Part shown: in pieces, positions 7,711-16,353 of the stretch
Numbering within the stretch: position 1 is the first letter of the stretch
Layout of the letters: every line of letters starts with the position of its first letter
Source: Sphingomonadaceae bacterium
GTDB lineage: Bacteria; Pseudomonadota; Alphaproteobacteria; Sphingomonadales; Sphingomonadaceae
DNA: 64,000 nt
Reading direction: 5' to 3'
Assembly: GCA_024236195.1 (NCBI GenBank)
Contig: JACKKZ010000007.1
Coordinates: 1-64,000, forward strand
Program-made: the position numbers and the translations under genes
The notes under the pieces: model-generated
Database searches by the model: none
Told to the model about the DNA's origin: nothing
Seen by the model: only the letters and a program-made list of their open reading frames with translations

Positions 7711-8553
7711 TCAAGTCGCTGGTTCGAGCACCATGTGCCCGATTGCGGTGTTCGAGCACGGGATGTGATAGTGCCGGTGAAGGCAGCGCGTGGCAGGCCC
7801 AAGAGCGCCGCGCATGATCAGCCACATGACCATCTCGATCCCCTCGCTTCCGGTCTCGCGCAGGTATTCGATATGCTCGATCCAGCGCGCGTCGTCGCTA
7901 TCGCCGATCAGCATGTCCATGAAGCGGTTGTCCCACTCGCGATTGAGCAGGCCGGCGCGCGGACCTTGCAGCTGGTGGCTCATCCCGCCCGTACCCCAGA
8001 CTTGCACCTTGAGGTCTTCGGGAAAACTCTCCACCGCGCGTGCGATTGCTTCACCCAGCGCCCAGCAGCGATTTCCCGAAGGCACGGGGTAGGTGACGAC
8101 ATTGACAGCCAGTGGGACGACCCTGACCGGCCACTTCTGGGGCGTCCCGAACATCATCGACAGTGGCACGGTGAGGCCATGATCGACGTCCATCTCATTG
8201 ATGATGGTCATGTCGAAATCGTCGAGGATCAGGCACTGTGCAATGTGCCAGGCGAGGTCCGCATGCCCCTCGACATCGGGAACCGGTCGCGGCCCCCATC
8301 CTTCGTCAGCAGGTTTGAAGTTCTCGCCGCACCCGATCGCGAACGTCGGAATGATGCTCGCGTCGAATGCCGATGCGTGATCGTTATAGACCAGCACCAC
8401 GACATCGGGCTGTTGCTCCTTCTCCCATTGGCGGGTCCATTCGTACCCAGAGAAGATCGGCGCGAAATACTCGTCACCGGTCTTGTCCTGATCGACTGCC
8501 ACACCGAGGAGGGGGACGTGGCTTGAAGCGACTCCGGCGGCGATGCGGGCCAT
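7711..8553 (-). CDS. ligB: protocatechuate 4,5-dioxygenase beta subunit
   Basis: Catalytic subunit of the class III extradiol dioxygenase that opens protocatechuate between C4 and C5 with non-haem Fe(II). The N-terminus SSHVPLLGV has His12, and VLVYNDHASAF has a second His near residue 59, matching the two His iron ligands of LigB; a Glu near residue 240 (GSEGIEMVMW) fits the third. The start at 8553 is one base after the ligA stop, with GGGAGGA upstream inside ligA; the longer frame to 8601 would overlap ligA. Length is 280 aa. Gallate or 3-O-methylgallate could also be substrates; sequence alone does not settle this. Confidence 0.95.
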   Translation of the reverse strand: MARIAAGVASSHVPLLGVAVDQDKTGDEYFAPIFSGYEWTRQWEKEQQPDVVVLVYNDHASAFDASIIPTFAIGCGENFKPADEGWGPRPVPDVEGHADLAWHIAQCLILDDFDMTIINEMDVDHGLTVPLSMMFGTPQKWPVRVVPLAVNVVTYPVPSGNRCWALGEAIARAVESFPEDLKVQVWGTGGMSHQLQGPRAGLLNREWDNRFMDMLIGDSDDARWIEHIEYLRETGSEGIEMVMWLIMRGALGPATRCLHRHYHIPCSNTAIGHMVLEPAT

Positions 8554-8554
8554 T

Positions 8555-8956
8555 TCAGTATCCTCCCTTGATCGAGCGATTACCTTCCGGAGAGCGGCCA
8601 CCCTTGTTCATCATTTCGCGATATTCGGGAAAGCTCATGTCGGTCATGGTCGAAACAGCTTCGGCAAAGCTGATCCCATCGGTGGAGAAGATCTTGGAGA
8701 GAAAGTAGATGTTCCCGCCCAAGTCGAGCATCCGGTTGTAGTCGCGCGTAAGCACGGCCTCCCTTTGCTCATCGGTGAGAGGCCATTGGTCGAGATAAGC
8801 GGTTTCGTCAGCTTTCCAGCGTTCTCGGTTCTTGGCCTTCATCAAGCTCATCGCGAACTGATTGAGATGATAGCCCTTTCGCGCCCGCGCAGCGGTGAAG
8901 ACGCGTGTGCCTGGGATGTCGTCGAACTCGGCGAGATAGGAGTGGACATCAGTCAT
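8555..8956 (-). CDS. ligA: protocatechuate 4,5-dioxygenase alpha subunit
   Basis: Small subunit of the 4,5-dioxygenase, which closes the active site over LigB. The 133-aa protein has the LigA-superfamily features GTRVFTAARARKGYHLNQF near the N-terminus and DYNRMLDLGGNIYFLSKIF in the centre, followed by FAEAVSTMTDMSFPEYREMM. It lies immediately upstream of ligB with a one-base gap, so the two subunits are probably made in equal amounts by coupled translation. About 139 bases separate it from ligJ upstream, the largest gap in this operon, so an internal promoter is possible there. Confidence 0.95.
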   Translation of the reverse strand: MTDVHSYLAEFDDIPGTRVFTAARARKGYHLNQFAMSLMKAKNRERWKADETAYLDQWPLTDEQREAVLTRDYNRMLDLGGNIYFLSKIFSTDGISFAEAVSTMTDMSFPEYREMMNKGGRSPEGNRSIKGGY

Positions 8957-9095
8957 GGGCGTCTGCCTCCGAACAGACGTGTCGACCAGCTCTGTCGCTT
9001 TGGATGGGCGGCTGGTGCTTCTGTCACCTCAATGAAGATGATTTGGTACCCCACTTGTACCGCCTTGAGGCGACAAGGCTCGTTGATTGCCCCTG

Positions 9096-10121
9096 TCACA
9101 GCCCTCTCTCCTTCAGGATCGCATCGAGACGCGGGTAAACGCTTCGCGCATTGCCTTCGAAGATAGCGTGGCGCTCTTCGTCGCTGATATCGAGCGCGTC
9201 GATGTAGCGTTTGGTGTCGTCGAAATAGTGGCCGGTCTGCGGGTCGATCCCGCGCACCGCACCGACCATCTCGCTGCCGAACAGGATGTTCTTGTTCTCG
9301 ATCACGTCGGCGAGCAGGTTGATCCCCGGTTGGTGATACACACAGGTGTCGAAAAACACGTTGTTCATGAGGTGCTGTTCAATGTCGGGCTGCATGAGCA
9401 TGTCGGCGAGACCGCGGTAGCGGCCCCAGTGATAAGGCACCGCGCCGCCACCGTGCGGGATGATCAGCTTGAGGTCAGGGAAGCGGCTAAAAAGGTCGCC
9501 CTGAAGCAGTTGCATGAAAGCGACCGTATCGGCAGCGAGGTAATAGCCCCCGGTTGCGTGCATCGCCGGGTTGCAGCTGCCCGAGACATGGATCATCGCC
9601 GGAACCTGAAGCTCGCACATCGCCTCGTACATCGGGAACCAGTACTCGTCTGTCAGGGGCGGATGGGTGAAATGGCCACCGCCTGGATCGGGGTTGAGGT
9701 TGCAGACGACGAAATTGAGGTCCTCGATGCAGCGGCGAAGTTCCTTGACGCTTTCCGATAGGTCCGACTTCGGGCTTTGCGGCAACATGCAACCGCCGAT
9801 GAAAGTGTCGGGAAAGAGCTGCGTGACGCGATAGATCAGGTTGTTGCAGTGCCGGGCCCATTCGCTCGCTACAGCCTGATCGCCGATATGCGGGGCCATC
9901 GCGGAAGCGCGGGGTGAGAAGATCGTAAAGTCAGCGCCGCGCTCCCTTACCAGTTTGAGCTGGTTGTCCTCGATCGTCTGGCGGATTTCGTCATCCGAAA
10001 TCTCAGGGTAGGGCAGGGGCTGACGGCCTTCCTTGAACGCAGCTTTCTGGTCTTCGCGCCATTGGTCGTGGCTCTTGGGCAGGACGGTGTAGTGACCGTG
10101 ACAGTCGATAATGAGGCTCAT
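9096..10121 (-). CDS. ligJ: 4-oxalomesaconate hydratase
   Basis: Amidohydrolase-family enzyme that adds water to 4-oxalomesaconate, giving 4-carboxy-4-hydroxy-2-oxoadipate. The metal site starts with DCHGHY (HxH at about residues 7-9). Further ligands are likely in MIHVSGS and LIIPHGGGAVPYHWGRY, and an Asp/Glu-containing ILFGSEMVGAVRG completes the barrel. Length is 341 aa, as for LigJ of sphingomonads; this is not the unrelated GalB-type hydratase. The start overlaps the end of the upstream DUF1932 dehydrogenase gene by 4 bases (ATGA), so translation is coupled. Confidence 0.92.
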   Translation of the reverse strand: MSLIIDCHGHYTVLPKSHDQWREDQKAAFKEGRQPLPYPEISDDEIRQTIEDNQLKLVRERGADFTIFSPRASAMAPHIGDQAVASEWARHCNNLIYRVTQLFPDTFIGGCMLPQSPKSDLSESVKELRRCIEDLNFVVCNLNPDPGGGHFTHPPLTDEYWFPMYEAMCELQVPAMIHVSGSCNPAMHATGGYYLAADTVAFMQLLQGDLFSRFPDLKLIIPHGGGAVPYHWGRYRGLADMLMQPDIEQHLMNNVFFDTCVYHQPGINLLADVIENKNILFGSEMVGAVRGIDPQTGHYFDDTKRYIDALDISDEERHAIFEGNARSVYPRLDAILKERGL

Positions 10122-10927
10122 GCTGCATTCCGTTCCGAGGACGGAGATACCGCTGCTGCGCGCTGGCGGCGAACTGTACTCTCGGTCATGACAGGATCAA
10201 CTCCGAGGCTGCGCAGGGTTTTGACTGACTCCTCCATTTCTGCCGCGCGGCGAAGCCCGTGGGTCGTCATCCTTTCAAGATTGTAGGCTGCTCTGGCAGA
10301 CCAAGGTTCGTGGCGCTCGCTCGCATCGAGCGATGCGAGGACTTCTCTCGTGATCCCTGCCGCGTCAGCGGCCGCCATCATTTCGTCGGTCAGCGCCTCA
10401 ACGCCCTTGATCATGATCGAGCGGATCATCTTGATCGCAGATGCCCGACCGATTTCGTTGCCAACGACGCGCACATTGGTGAATTTGCGGGCGATCAGTT
10501 GAATGCGTGCTTCATCGGCAGACGGACCTGAAACAAGTAACGGCACCGCCATTCGCGCGGGATGGACTGGGGCGAGCACGGCCACGTCGACATATCGACC
10601 TCCGTTCTGCTCGATAAATTGAGCAGCTATTGCCTTGGTTTCCGGCGCAACCGAATTCATGTCGCACCAGATTGCGCCTTCCATCAAATAGGGCCCGTAG
10701 TCTTTAGCCACTGACAAGGCCTCTCCAGCGGTTACCAGCGACAGCACGAGGCTGGCGTCGGAGAGCGCGGTTTGTGCATCGCTGGCGGCGACGACCCCCG
10801 CTTCCTTCATCGCGAGTTTGCAGGCAAGATCAACATCGAAGGCGCGTGCCGAACTGCGCCAATTGGCACTGGTCGCAAAATTGCTGCCAGCTTCGCCAAA
10901 TCCGATCAAGGCAATGTGATTACGCAT
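10118..10927 (-). CDS. NAD(P)-binding DUF1932 dehydrogenase, 6-phosphogluconate dehydrogenase-like
   Basis: A beta-hydroxyacid-dehydrogenase-like protein of 269 aa. The N-terminal Rossmann motif is GFGEAG, followed by SLVLSLVTAGEAL and WCDMNSVAPETK as in 6-phosphogluconate dehydrogenase relatives. The C-terminal half, with KMIRSIMIKGVEALTDEMM, fits the DUF1932 helical domain. It is the first gene after the LysR regulator in the lig operon and is coupled to ligJ by a 4-base overlap. The pathway from protocatechuate needs no such step, so it may act on a side product or an upstream aromatic. No substrate is assigned. Confidence 0.82.
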   Translation of the reverse strand: MRNHIALIGFGEAGSNFATSANWRSSARAFDVDLACKLAMKEAGVVAASDAQTALSDASLVLSLVTAGEALSVAKDYGPYLMEGAIWCDMNSVAPETKAIAAQFIEQNGGRYVDVAVLAPVHPARMAVPLLVSGPSADEARIQLIARKFTNVRVVGNEIGRASAIKMIRSIMIKGVEALTDEMMAAADAAGITREVLASLDASERHEPWSARAAYNLERMTTHGLRRAAEMEESVKTLRSLGVDPVMTESTVRRQRAAAVSPSSERNAA

Positions 10928-10990
10928 GGCAAAGCTATGGCGATGCCCGACAAGCTAAGCCAATGAATAGCGAGGCCAGTCGATAAGTTT

Positions 10991-12139
10991 TTACGAAAGC
11001 TCCTGCGCAACATCATGCAATATCGTGATCATGTCACGTTGTGGTGCGGTTGGACGCCAGTCGCGTCGGGTTGTGATCCCGATAGTCCTCTCGATCGCCA
11101 GTGGCGGTGCAAGTGTAAGGTGCAATCCTGCTTCGATCTCTACTCGCAGCTGATCGGGGGAGAGGAGTGTAAGCATATCGGTCTCAAGTAGCAGCTCGCG
11201 GATTGTCAGCACCGATCCGCATTCGATCGAGACTTCTGGCAATTCACCGCAGGCGTCCATCATCGCGCTCCAATATCCTCGGAGCGGCGTTTCGGCTCCC
11301 GGCAAGACCCAGGGATAGCGGCGCAACTCCTCCGCGCTGAGGAGTCTCATGCTGGCGAGTGGGTGTCCTAGACGCATGGCGATTTGTGGGCTGTCAACAA
11401 ACGCCTTCGACTGCACCAGATCGTCAAATTCGCCATCGTCTCTCAGCGCGCCGAGCAGGATGTCGATCTCGCCATTGCGCAAGGGTCCGGTCAGTTCGGA
11501 ATGGCTTCCTTCGACCACCGCTAGCTGAGTATCGGGTCGGCGTTGACGAAAGGCGATGATAGCTTGCGGAAGCCATCGCGCGCGTGACAGCGGCATGGCG
11601 CCGATCACAATGCGGCCGCCAGCCTTGCCAAGCCATTCGGATACCTCGGCAAGTCCGCTGCGCAATTCCGCCATGGCGAGGCCAAAGCTGCGCGCCCTAG
11701 CTTCGCCCTTGCGGGTTAGAGCAAGGTGCCTTCCGCGACGTTCCACCAATCGCTCGCCAAGCGCGACTGAAAGATCGGCGACCGCGCGGTGGAGCGAGGC
11801 CGGGGCAACTGCGAGCTGCGAGGCGGCCTCGGTGTAGCTGGACCTGCGCGCCAGCGCGAGGAAGGCGCGGACCTGCGTGGTGGTGACCCGCGGCGAGCCT
11901 ATCATTGCAAGCGCCACTTCTGCACGTGAGGCGAGCAAAAGCGCTGGTTCGGTTGGTCGCATGCCGCCGGGCTCGCGGTCGAACAAGCGGCAATCGAGCG
12001 CGAGTTCAAGTCGCGCAATGGCCTGGGTCAGCGCAGGCTGGGTAAGCGCGATCTCGTCCGCTGCCGCTGTCACTGTTCCCAGACGCACTGTTGCTGCAAA
12101 CGCGGCGAGATGCCGGATATTGGGAATATCGTCGACCAT
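10991..12139 (-). CDS. LysR-type regulator with two tandem HTH domains
   Basis: Probable LysR-family regulator of the lig genes, divergent from ligK. At 382 aa it is about 80 residues longer than the family norm, and the excess is a second DNA-binding domain. The first winged HTH spans residues 7-66 (TAAADEIALTQPALTQAIAR, LFDREPGGMRPT). The second spans about 86-146 (YTEAASQLAVAPASLHRAV, LVERRGRHLALTRKG). The periplasmic-binding-like effector domain follows (RIVIGAMPLSRARWLPQAI onward). It would sense a pathway compound such as protocatechuate. It is oriented like the ligJABC operon and could be co-transcribed with it. Confidence 0.85.
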   Translation of the reverse strand: MVDDIPNIRHLAAFAATVRLGTVTAAADEIALTQPALTQAIARLELALDCRLFDREPGGMRPTEPALLLASRAEVALAMIGSPRVTTTQVRAFLALARRSSYTEAASQLAVAPASLHRAVADLSVALGERLVERRGRHLALTRKGEARARSFGLAMAELRSGLAEVSEWLGKAGGRIVIGAMPLSRARWLPQAIIAFRQRRPDTQLAVVEGSHSELTGPLRNGEIDILLGALRDDGEFDDLVQSKAFVDSPQIAMRLGHPLASMRLLSAEELRRYPWVLPGAETPLRGYWSAMMDACGELPEVSIECGSVLTIRELLLETDMLTLLSPDQLRVEIEAGLHLTLAPPLAIERTIGITTRRDWRPTAPQRDMITILHDVAQELS

Positions 12140-12230
12140 GGAAGACTTTTAGCAAAATCTTATGGTGAGGGATAGCTTAGCATTGGCGCCCGCCCGCTGC
12201 TGGGCGCATGGGAAAGAAAAGGAGATCAGT
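12140..12230. promoter_or_regulatory. divergent promoter region between the LysR gene and ligK
   Basis: These 91 bases separate two divergent transcription units of the same pathway, the usual place for a LysR-family operator. The AT-rich stretch 12148-12182 contains AGCAAAATCTTATGG and ATAGCTTAGCAT, which could hold regulator sites and -10 elements. No unambiguous T-N11-A palindrome stands out. An AAAGGAG ribosome site precedes ligK. Confidence 0.5.
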
Positions 12231-12902
12231 ATGGGCATAGTGCGCCAGAGTATCGAACGTGCTGCCAGCGAAGTCATTGATGGTCTTGCCGCCTGCGGCG
12301 TCGCGACCGTACACGAAGCGCAGGGGCGAAAGGGCCTTTTGGCGAGCTACATGCGCCCGATCTACGCAGGTGCCCGCATTGCAGGCAGTGCAGTCACGAT
12401 CAGCGCGCCTCCAGGTGACAACTGGATGGTCCACGTAGCGATTGAACAGTTGCAACCGGGCGACGTCCTGTTGCTCGCTCCGACTTCGCCTTGCGAAGAC
12501 GGCTATTTTGGCGATCTGCTGGCGACGAGCGCGCAGGCCCGCGAGTGCCGCGGCCTGATCATCGATGCCGGGGTGCGCGACGTCCGTGACCTCACCGAGA
12601 TGCAATTCCCGGTCTGGTCGAAAGCCGTTTTCGCGCAAGGGACGGTCAAGAATACGCTCGGAAGCGTCAATGTGCCGGTTGTTTGCGCAGGAGCGCATGT
12701 CGAGCCGGGTGATGTAATCGTCGCCGACGACGATGGTGTATGCGTGGTCAAGCGCGAAGAAGCCGCCGAAGTGCTCGAAAAAGCGCGCGCACGCGACGCG
12801 AACGAGGGCGAAAAGCGCGAGAGGCTGGCTTCGGGCGAACTCGGTCTCGACATGTACAAGATGCGCGAACGGCTCGCTGCCGAGGGGCTCAAGTATGTCT
12901 GA
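12231..12902 (+). CDS. ligK: 4-carboxy-4-hydroxy-2-oxoadipate aldolase
   Basis: RraA-like class II aldolase that splits 4-carboxy-4-hydroxy-2-oxoadipate into pyruvate and oxaloacetate, the last step of the pathway. The 223-aa protein has the fold's N-terminal ATVHEAQGRKG, then GDVLLLAPTSPCEDGYFGDLLA and LIIDAGVRDVRDL, which carries the substrate Arg and the metal-binding Asp of this family. The start at 12231 has an AAAGGAG ribosome site. The gene overlaps ligU by 8 bases. It heads the plus-strand lig operon. Confidence 0.93.
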   Translation: MGIVRQSIERAASEVIDGLAACGVATVHEAQGRKGLLASYMRPIYAGARIAGSAVTISAPPGDNWMVHVAIEQLQPGDVLLLAPTSPCEDGYFGDLLATSAQARECRGLIIDAGVRDVRDLTEMQFPVWSKAVFAQGTVKNTLGSVNVPVVCAGAHVEPGDVIVADDDGVCVVKREEAAEVLEKARARDANEGEKRERLASGELGLDMYKMRERLAAEGLKYV

Positions 12903-13956
12903 CGGCATCCGCTGCATGTGGATGCGGGGGGGGACCTCCAAGGGCGGCTATTTCCTCAAGCAGGATTTGCCCGCCGATGTATGCGAACGTGATGCGTTGC
13001 TACTGCGCGTGATGGGAAGTCCAGATGCACGCCAGATTGATGGTATGGGCGGGGCGGATCCGCTCACCAGCAAGATTGCGGTCGTCAGCAAGAGTGCTCG
13101 CGAAGGGATCGATGTCGACTACCTCTTCTTGCAGGTGTTCGTCGATCAGGCGCTCGTTTCCGACCAGCAAAACTGCGGCAATATGCTGGCAGCGGTCGGG
13201 CCGTTTGCGATCGAGCGCGGGCTGGTGGCGGCACAAGATGGTGAGACGCAAGTCTCGATCTTCATGGAAAATACGAGGCAGGTCGCCGTGGCCACAGTCG
13301 CGACGCCCGCTGGAGCGGTCAGGTACAGCGGTGATGCAAGGATTGACGGTGTGCCGGGAACCCACGCACCTATCCCGCTGGAATTCCGCGACAGCGCCGG
13401 ATCAAGCTGCGGCGACTTGCTGCCTACCGGCAATCCTGTTGACGAGATCGAGGGTGTGCGCTGCACACTGATCGACAACGGCATGCCTTGTGTTGTGTTC
13501 AAGGCGGAGGATGTCGGCGCGACCGGCTACGAAACACGCGATGAGCTCGAGAGCGAGGCCTATGCCCCCATCCGCGAGCGGATCGAGACGATCCGCCTGG
13601 CCGCAGGACCGCTGATGAACCTCGGCGACGTGCGCGAGAAATCGGTTCCCAAGATGACTCTGGTTGCCCCGCCACGGCATGGCGGAGCGGTGACGACGCG
13701 GGTCTTCATCCCGCACCGCGCGCATGCCTCTATAGGGGTGCTGGGCGCGGTGACGGCGGCGACAGCTTGCCTAGTCGAAGGCTCGCCGGCAGCAGAAGTT
13801 GCGACGATTCCGGGCGGCAAAGCCAAGACACTGAGCATCGAGCATCCCACAGGAGAAATGTCCTGCGTTCTCGGCACCGATAATACCGGTGCGGTCATGT
13901 CCGCGGCTCTGCTTCGCACCGCGCGCAAACTGATGGATGGAGTGGTCTTTGGCTGA
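12895..13956 (+). CDS. ligU: 4-oxalomesaconate tautomerase (PrpF family)
   Basis: PrpF-fold isomerase that interconverts oxalomesaconate isomers between LigI and LigJ; homologues are LigU of sphingomonads and GalD of pseudomonads. The N-terminus has MWMRGGTSKGGYF, and MGGADPLTSKIAVVS follows, both typical of the family. QNCGNMLAAVGPF holds the conserved Cys near residue 96. The C-terminal lobe ends with HPTGEMS near residue 320. The start at 12895 overlaps the ligK stop; the longer frame lies inside ligK. Length is 353 aa, and the end overlaps ligI by 20 bases. A symbol such as galD would be equally acceptable. Confidence 0.88.
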   Translation: MSDGIRCMWMRGGTSKGGYFLKQDLPADVCERDALLLRVMGSPDARQIDGMGGADPLTSKIAVVSKSAREGIDVDYLFLQVFVDQALVSDQQNCGNMLAAVGPFAIERGLVAAQDGETQVSIFMENTRQVAVATVATPAGAVRYSGDARIDGVPGTHAPIPLEFRDSAGSSCGDLLPTGNPVDEIEGVRCTLIDNGMPCVVFKAEDVGATGYETRDELESEAYAPIRERIETIRLAAGPLMNLGDVREKSVPKMTLVAPPRHGGAVTTRVFIPHRAHASIGVLGAVTAATACLVEGSPAAEVATIPGGKAKTLSIEHPTGEMSCVLGTDNTGAVMSAALLRTARKLMDGVVFG

Positions 13957-14842
13957 TCGCATCACAAGTTGGCATCCTAGCCCCTCGACGCCGCACTTCG
14001 TGCCGCCCCCCGGCGCGGTCGATGCGCATTGCCATGTCTTCGGACCGATGGCGCAATTCCCGTTCAGTCCCATGGCGAAGTACTTGCCTCAGGATGCCGG
14101 ACCCGATCAGCTGTTCGCGCTGCGCGATCACCTCGGCTTTGCGCGGAATGTGATCGTGCAGCCCAGTTGCCACGGCACCGACAATTCGGCCACTCTAAAT
14201 GCAATTGCCTGCTCAGGGGGTAAAGCGCGGGGTGTCGCAGTGGTCAATCCGACGGTATCCGAGGGAGAGCTGGCGGCGCTGAACGAAGGAGGCATCCGCG
14301 GGATCCGCTTCAATTTCCTCAAACGATTGGTCGACAATGCACCCAAGAACAAGTTCCTAGACGTCGCCGCGCGCTTGCCAGAGGATTGGCATGTGGTGAT
14401 TTATTTCGAAGCCGACCTTCTTGCTGAACTTCGCTCCTTTCTGGACGCTATCCCTGTTCCGCTAGTCATTGACCACATGGGTCGCCCCGATGTGTCACAG
14501 GGACCGGATGGACCCGACTTACGGGCTTTCCGCGCGCTTCTGGAAAGTCGTGAGGACATCTGGTTCAAGCCGACCTGTCCTGACCGTCTCGACGCGGTGA
14601 AGGAAGGGGGAAGGGGCGATCCGTGGGATAACTTCGCTGACGCAGTCGCGCCCCTTCTCGCTGAGTATCCCGATCGCTGCATTTGGGGCACCGACTGGCC
14701 GCATCCCAACATGCAGGACGAAATTCCCGACGATGGGCACCTCGTCGATATGATCCCGCGCATTGCGCCGACAGAAGAACTTCAGCGCAAACTGCTCGTG
14801 GCCAATCCCATGAAGCTGTACTGGCCGGAGCAGTGTGAGTGA
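13937..14842 (+). CDS. ligI: 2-pyrone-4,6-dicarboxylate hydrolase
   Basis: Amidohydrolase of the cog3618 group that opens the lactone 2-pyrone-4,6-dicarboxylate to 4-oxalomesaconate; the LigI of this group is metal-independent. It shows DAHCHVFGP (HxH at about residues 31-33), a central VIDHMGRPD, a substrate-binding FKPTCPDR segment, and the catalytic Asp in IWGTDWPHPN. Length is 301 aa, typical for LigI. It overlaps ligU by 20 bases and the TetR gene by 4 bases, so the three are likely one transcript. Confidence 0.93.
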   Translation: MEWSLADRITSWHPSPSTPHFVPPPGAVDAHCHVFGPMAQFPFSPMAKYLPQDAGPDQLFALRDHLGFARNVIVQPSCHGTDNSATLNAIACSGGKARGVAVVNPTVSEGELAALNEGGIRGIRFNFLKRLVDNAPKNKFLDVAARLPEDWHVVIYFEADLLAELRSFLDAIPVPLVIDHMGRPDVSQGPDGPDLRAFRALLESREDIWFKPTCPDRLDAVKEGGRGDPWDNFADAVAPLLAEYPDRCIWGTDWPHPNMQDEIPDDGHLVDMIPRIAPTEELQRKLLVANPMKLYWPEQCE

Positions 14843-15459
14843 GGGGAAGACCCAGTGATACTGCAAAACGGAACCTGACGCTGGATAGTGCGGCAGAGAT
14901 TTTCCTAGAAACTGGCTACGAAGCAGCATCGATCGAGGCGATCGCGGCGAGGGCTGGCGTGTCGAAGGTCACAGTATACAAATACTTCGGTACGAAGCGT
15001 GAGTTTTACCAAGCGGCAATGACGAGATGGCTGTCGAATTTGCGTTGTGAGATCAACGTCTCCCGCACGGCCCAAGTTCACACGGACGAGCTGATCGAGT
15101 TCGGGATCAAAATCAACAGGGCAGTTTCATCGCCAGCTTTTGTCAACTCAGAACGCAGATTTGCAAGCACTCACGACCTTTGTCCCGATTTGGGCGTCGC
15201 ATTCCTTCGGTCTACATGGTCAAAGTTCCATGCTGCTCTCGTCGAGCTACTGGCCGATCTGCAGGATGCTCGGTGTATTGTGGTCTCTGATCTCTCTTTG
15301 GCCGCTGAGCAGCTGCTTTCAATGTTCAGAGGATTAGGCGATCTGGAACGTCGCTTCGGAGTTCAGGGATCAGAAGAATCAGCCAAGGAGCGAACAACCG
15401 CTGCAGTCAGGACATTTCTGGCTGCTTATGGTGCTCTCGATTTGCAAGGTAAAGCCTAA
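14839..15459 (+). CDS. TetR-family regulator
   Basis: TetR-type repressor of 206 aa. The N-terminal HTH is clear: LDSAAEIFLETGYEAASIEA followed by ARAGVSKVTVYKYFGTKREF at residues about 15-55. The C-terminal ligand domain resembles the AcrR/TetR_C group with no recognisable ligand motif. The start is GTG at 14839, overlapping the ligI stop by 4 bases, which argues for co-expression with ligKUI. A second, independent control layer on the cluster besides the LysR protein is therefore likely, although the target is unknown. Confidence 0.85.
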   Translation: MRGRPSDTAKRNLTLDSAAEIFLETGYEAASIEAIAARAGVSKVTVYKYFGTKREFYQAAMTRWLSNLRCEINVSRTAQVHTDELIEFGIKINRAVSSPAFVNSERRFASTHDLCPDLGVAFLRSTWSKFHAALVELLADLQDARCIVVSDLSLAAEQLLSMFRGLGDLERRFGVQGSEESAKERTTAAVRTFLAAYGALDLQGKA

Positions 15460-15570
15460 ATGGGCGCACTTCGCGATACGATGGTGCGCGCAGATTAAGT
15501 AGGGCATGATTGTCTTTGGCGAGGTGATGCTGCTCTTTTGCGAAAAGGTAGAGCCCATGCCGAACAATCC

Positions 15571-16353
15571 TCATACGGAAAAGGCCCGACCATATAGGTC
15601 TCGCCAAAACGGGTGAGTGAAGGGCGGCCTAGGCAATGCGATCTGAGGATCACTGAATACGTCCTTGCCGGAAAGCCATTGTTGCTCAAGTTGCGAGTTT
15701 TCCGAAGCAAGCTTGAGCGCAGAATTCCATTCATAGGGCTCACAAGCAAGACCTGCATGGAAGATCGCGCCCTTAAGCGCCATGCTGTAAGACTGACCTA
15801 GGTTTGACCAACCTGGCGGCACAGGAATCTCGATGTCCTGGCCCTCAATAAATGCCCTCTGACACGCATCAGCATCCATTGAGGCCGCTGTCCTGCAGTT
15901 CAGAGGGCGGAACCGATAGACACTACATGAATCTTCGATAAGCAGGGGGCAAGGGATAGGAATTTTATCACGCTGTTCGAATGACACCTTCGCAGAAAAC
16001 TCGCCCGTTGCCTTGATTAACGATGCGGGCTGAATTTCAGCGGAAAAGGGAAGCTGTTTTGTAACGAACAGGATCTCGGGCGCATAAGCATCAGTCCAGA
16101 TGTTGCAGCAATGGCTACAACCGTTCCTACATGCCACTTTGCCGTTCGAAAGCCGAGAAGCAGATTTCTCGAAATGCTCGTAGATGAAGTGCATTAACGG
16201 CGTTACCGAACCGCGTCGAATGCTCTGATCGAGTTTCTCCCGTAGTAATCGCATCAATACGACGAAGACATCTGGGTCGAATGTCCCAGCCGCGATCCCG
16301 TCGGCGATCCCTTTACGATCTTGCTTGCTTGGTTTCGGATACTTCTTGCCCAT
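15571..16353 (-). CDS. YkgJ-family cysteine-cluster protein
   Basis: A 260-aa protein with the CxxCxxxCC-type zinc/iron cluster of the YkgJ (CxxCxxCC) family: CRNGCSHCCN, then CPLLIEDSCSVYRFRPLNCR, and a later CQRAF. There is no signal or membrane segment. Function is unknown; family members are annotated only as metal-binding. Codon use and base composition here are visibly more AT-rich than in the core genome to the right, in line with an acquired region. It lies between the lig cluster and the AlpA-like gene with no evident operon partner. Confidence 0.78.
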   Translation of the reverse strand: MGKKYPKPSKQDRKGIADGIAAGTFDPDVFVVLMRLLREKLDQSIRRGSVTPLMHFIYEHFEKSASRLSNGKVACRNGCSHCCNIWTDAYAPEILFVTKQLPFSAEIQPASLIKATGEFSAKVSFEQRDKIPIPCPLLIEDSCSVYRFRPLNCRTAASMDADACQRAFIEGQDIEIPVPPGWSNLGQSYSMALKGAIFHAGLACEPYEWNSALKLASENSQLEQQWLSGKDVFSDPQIALPRPPFTHPFWRDLYGRAFSV

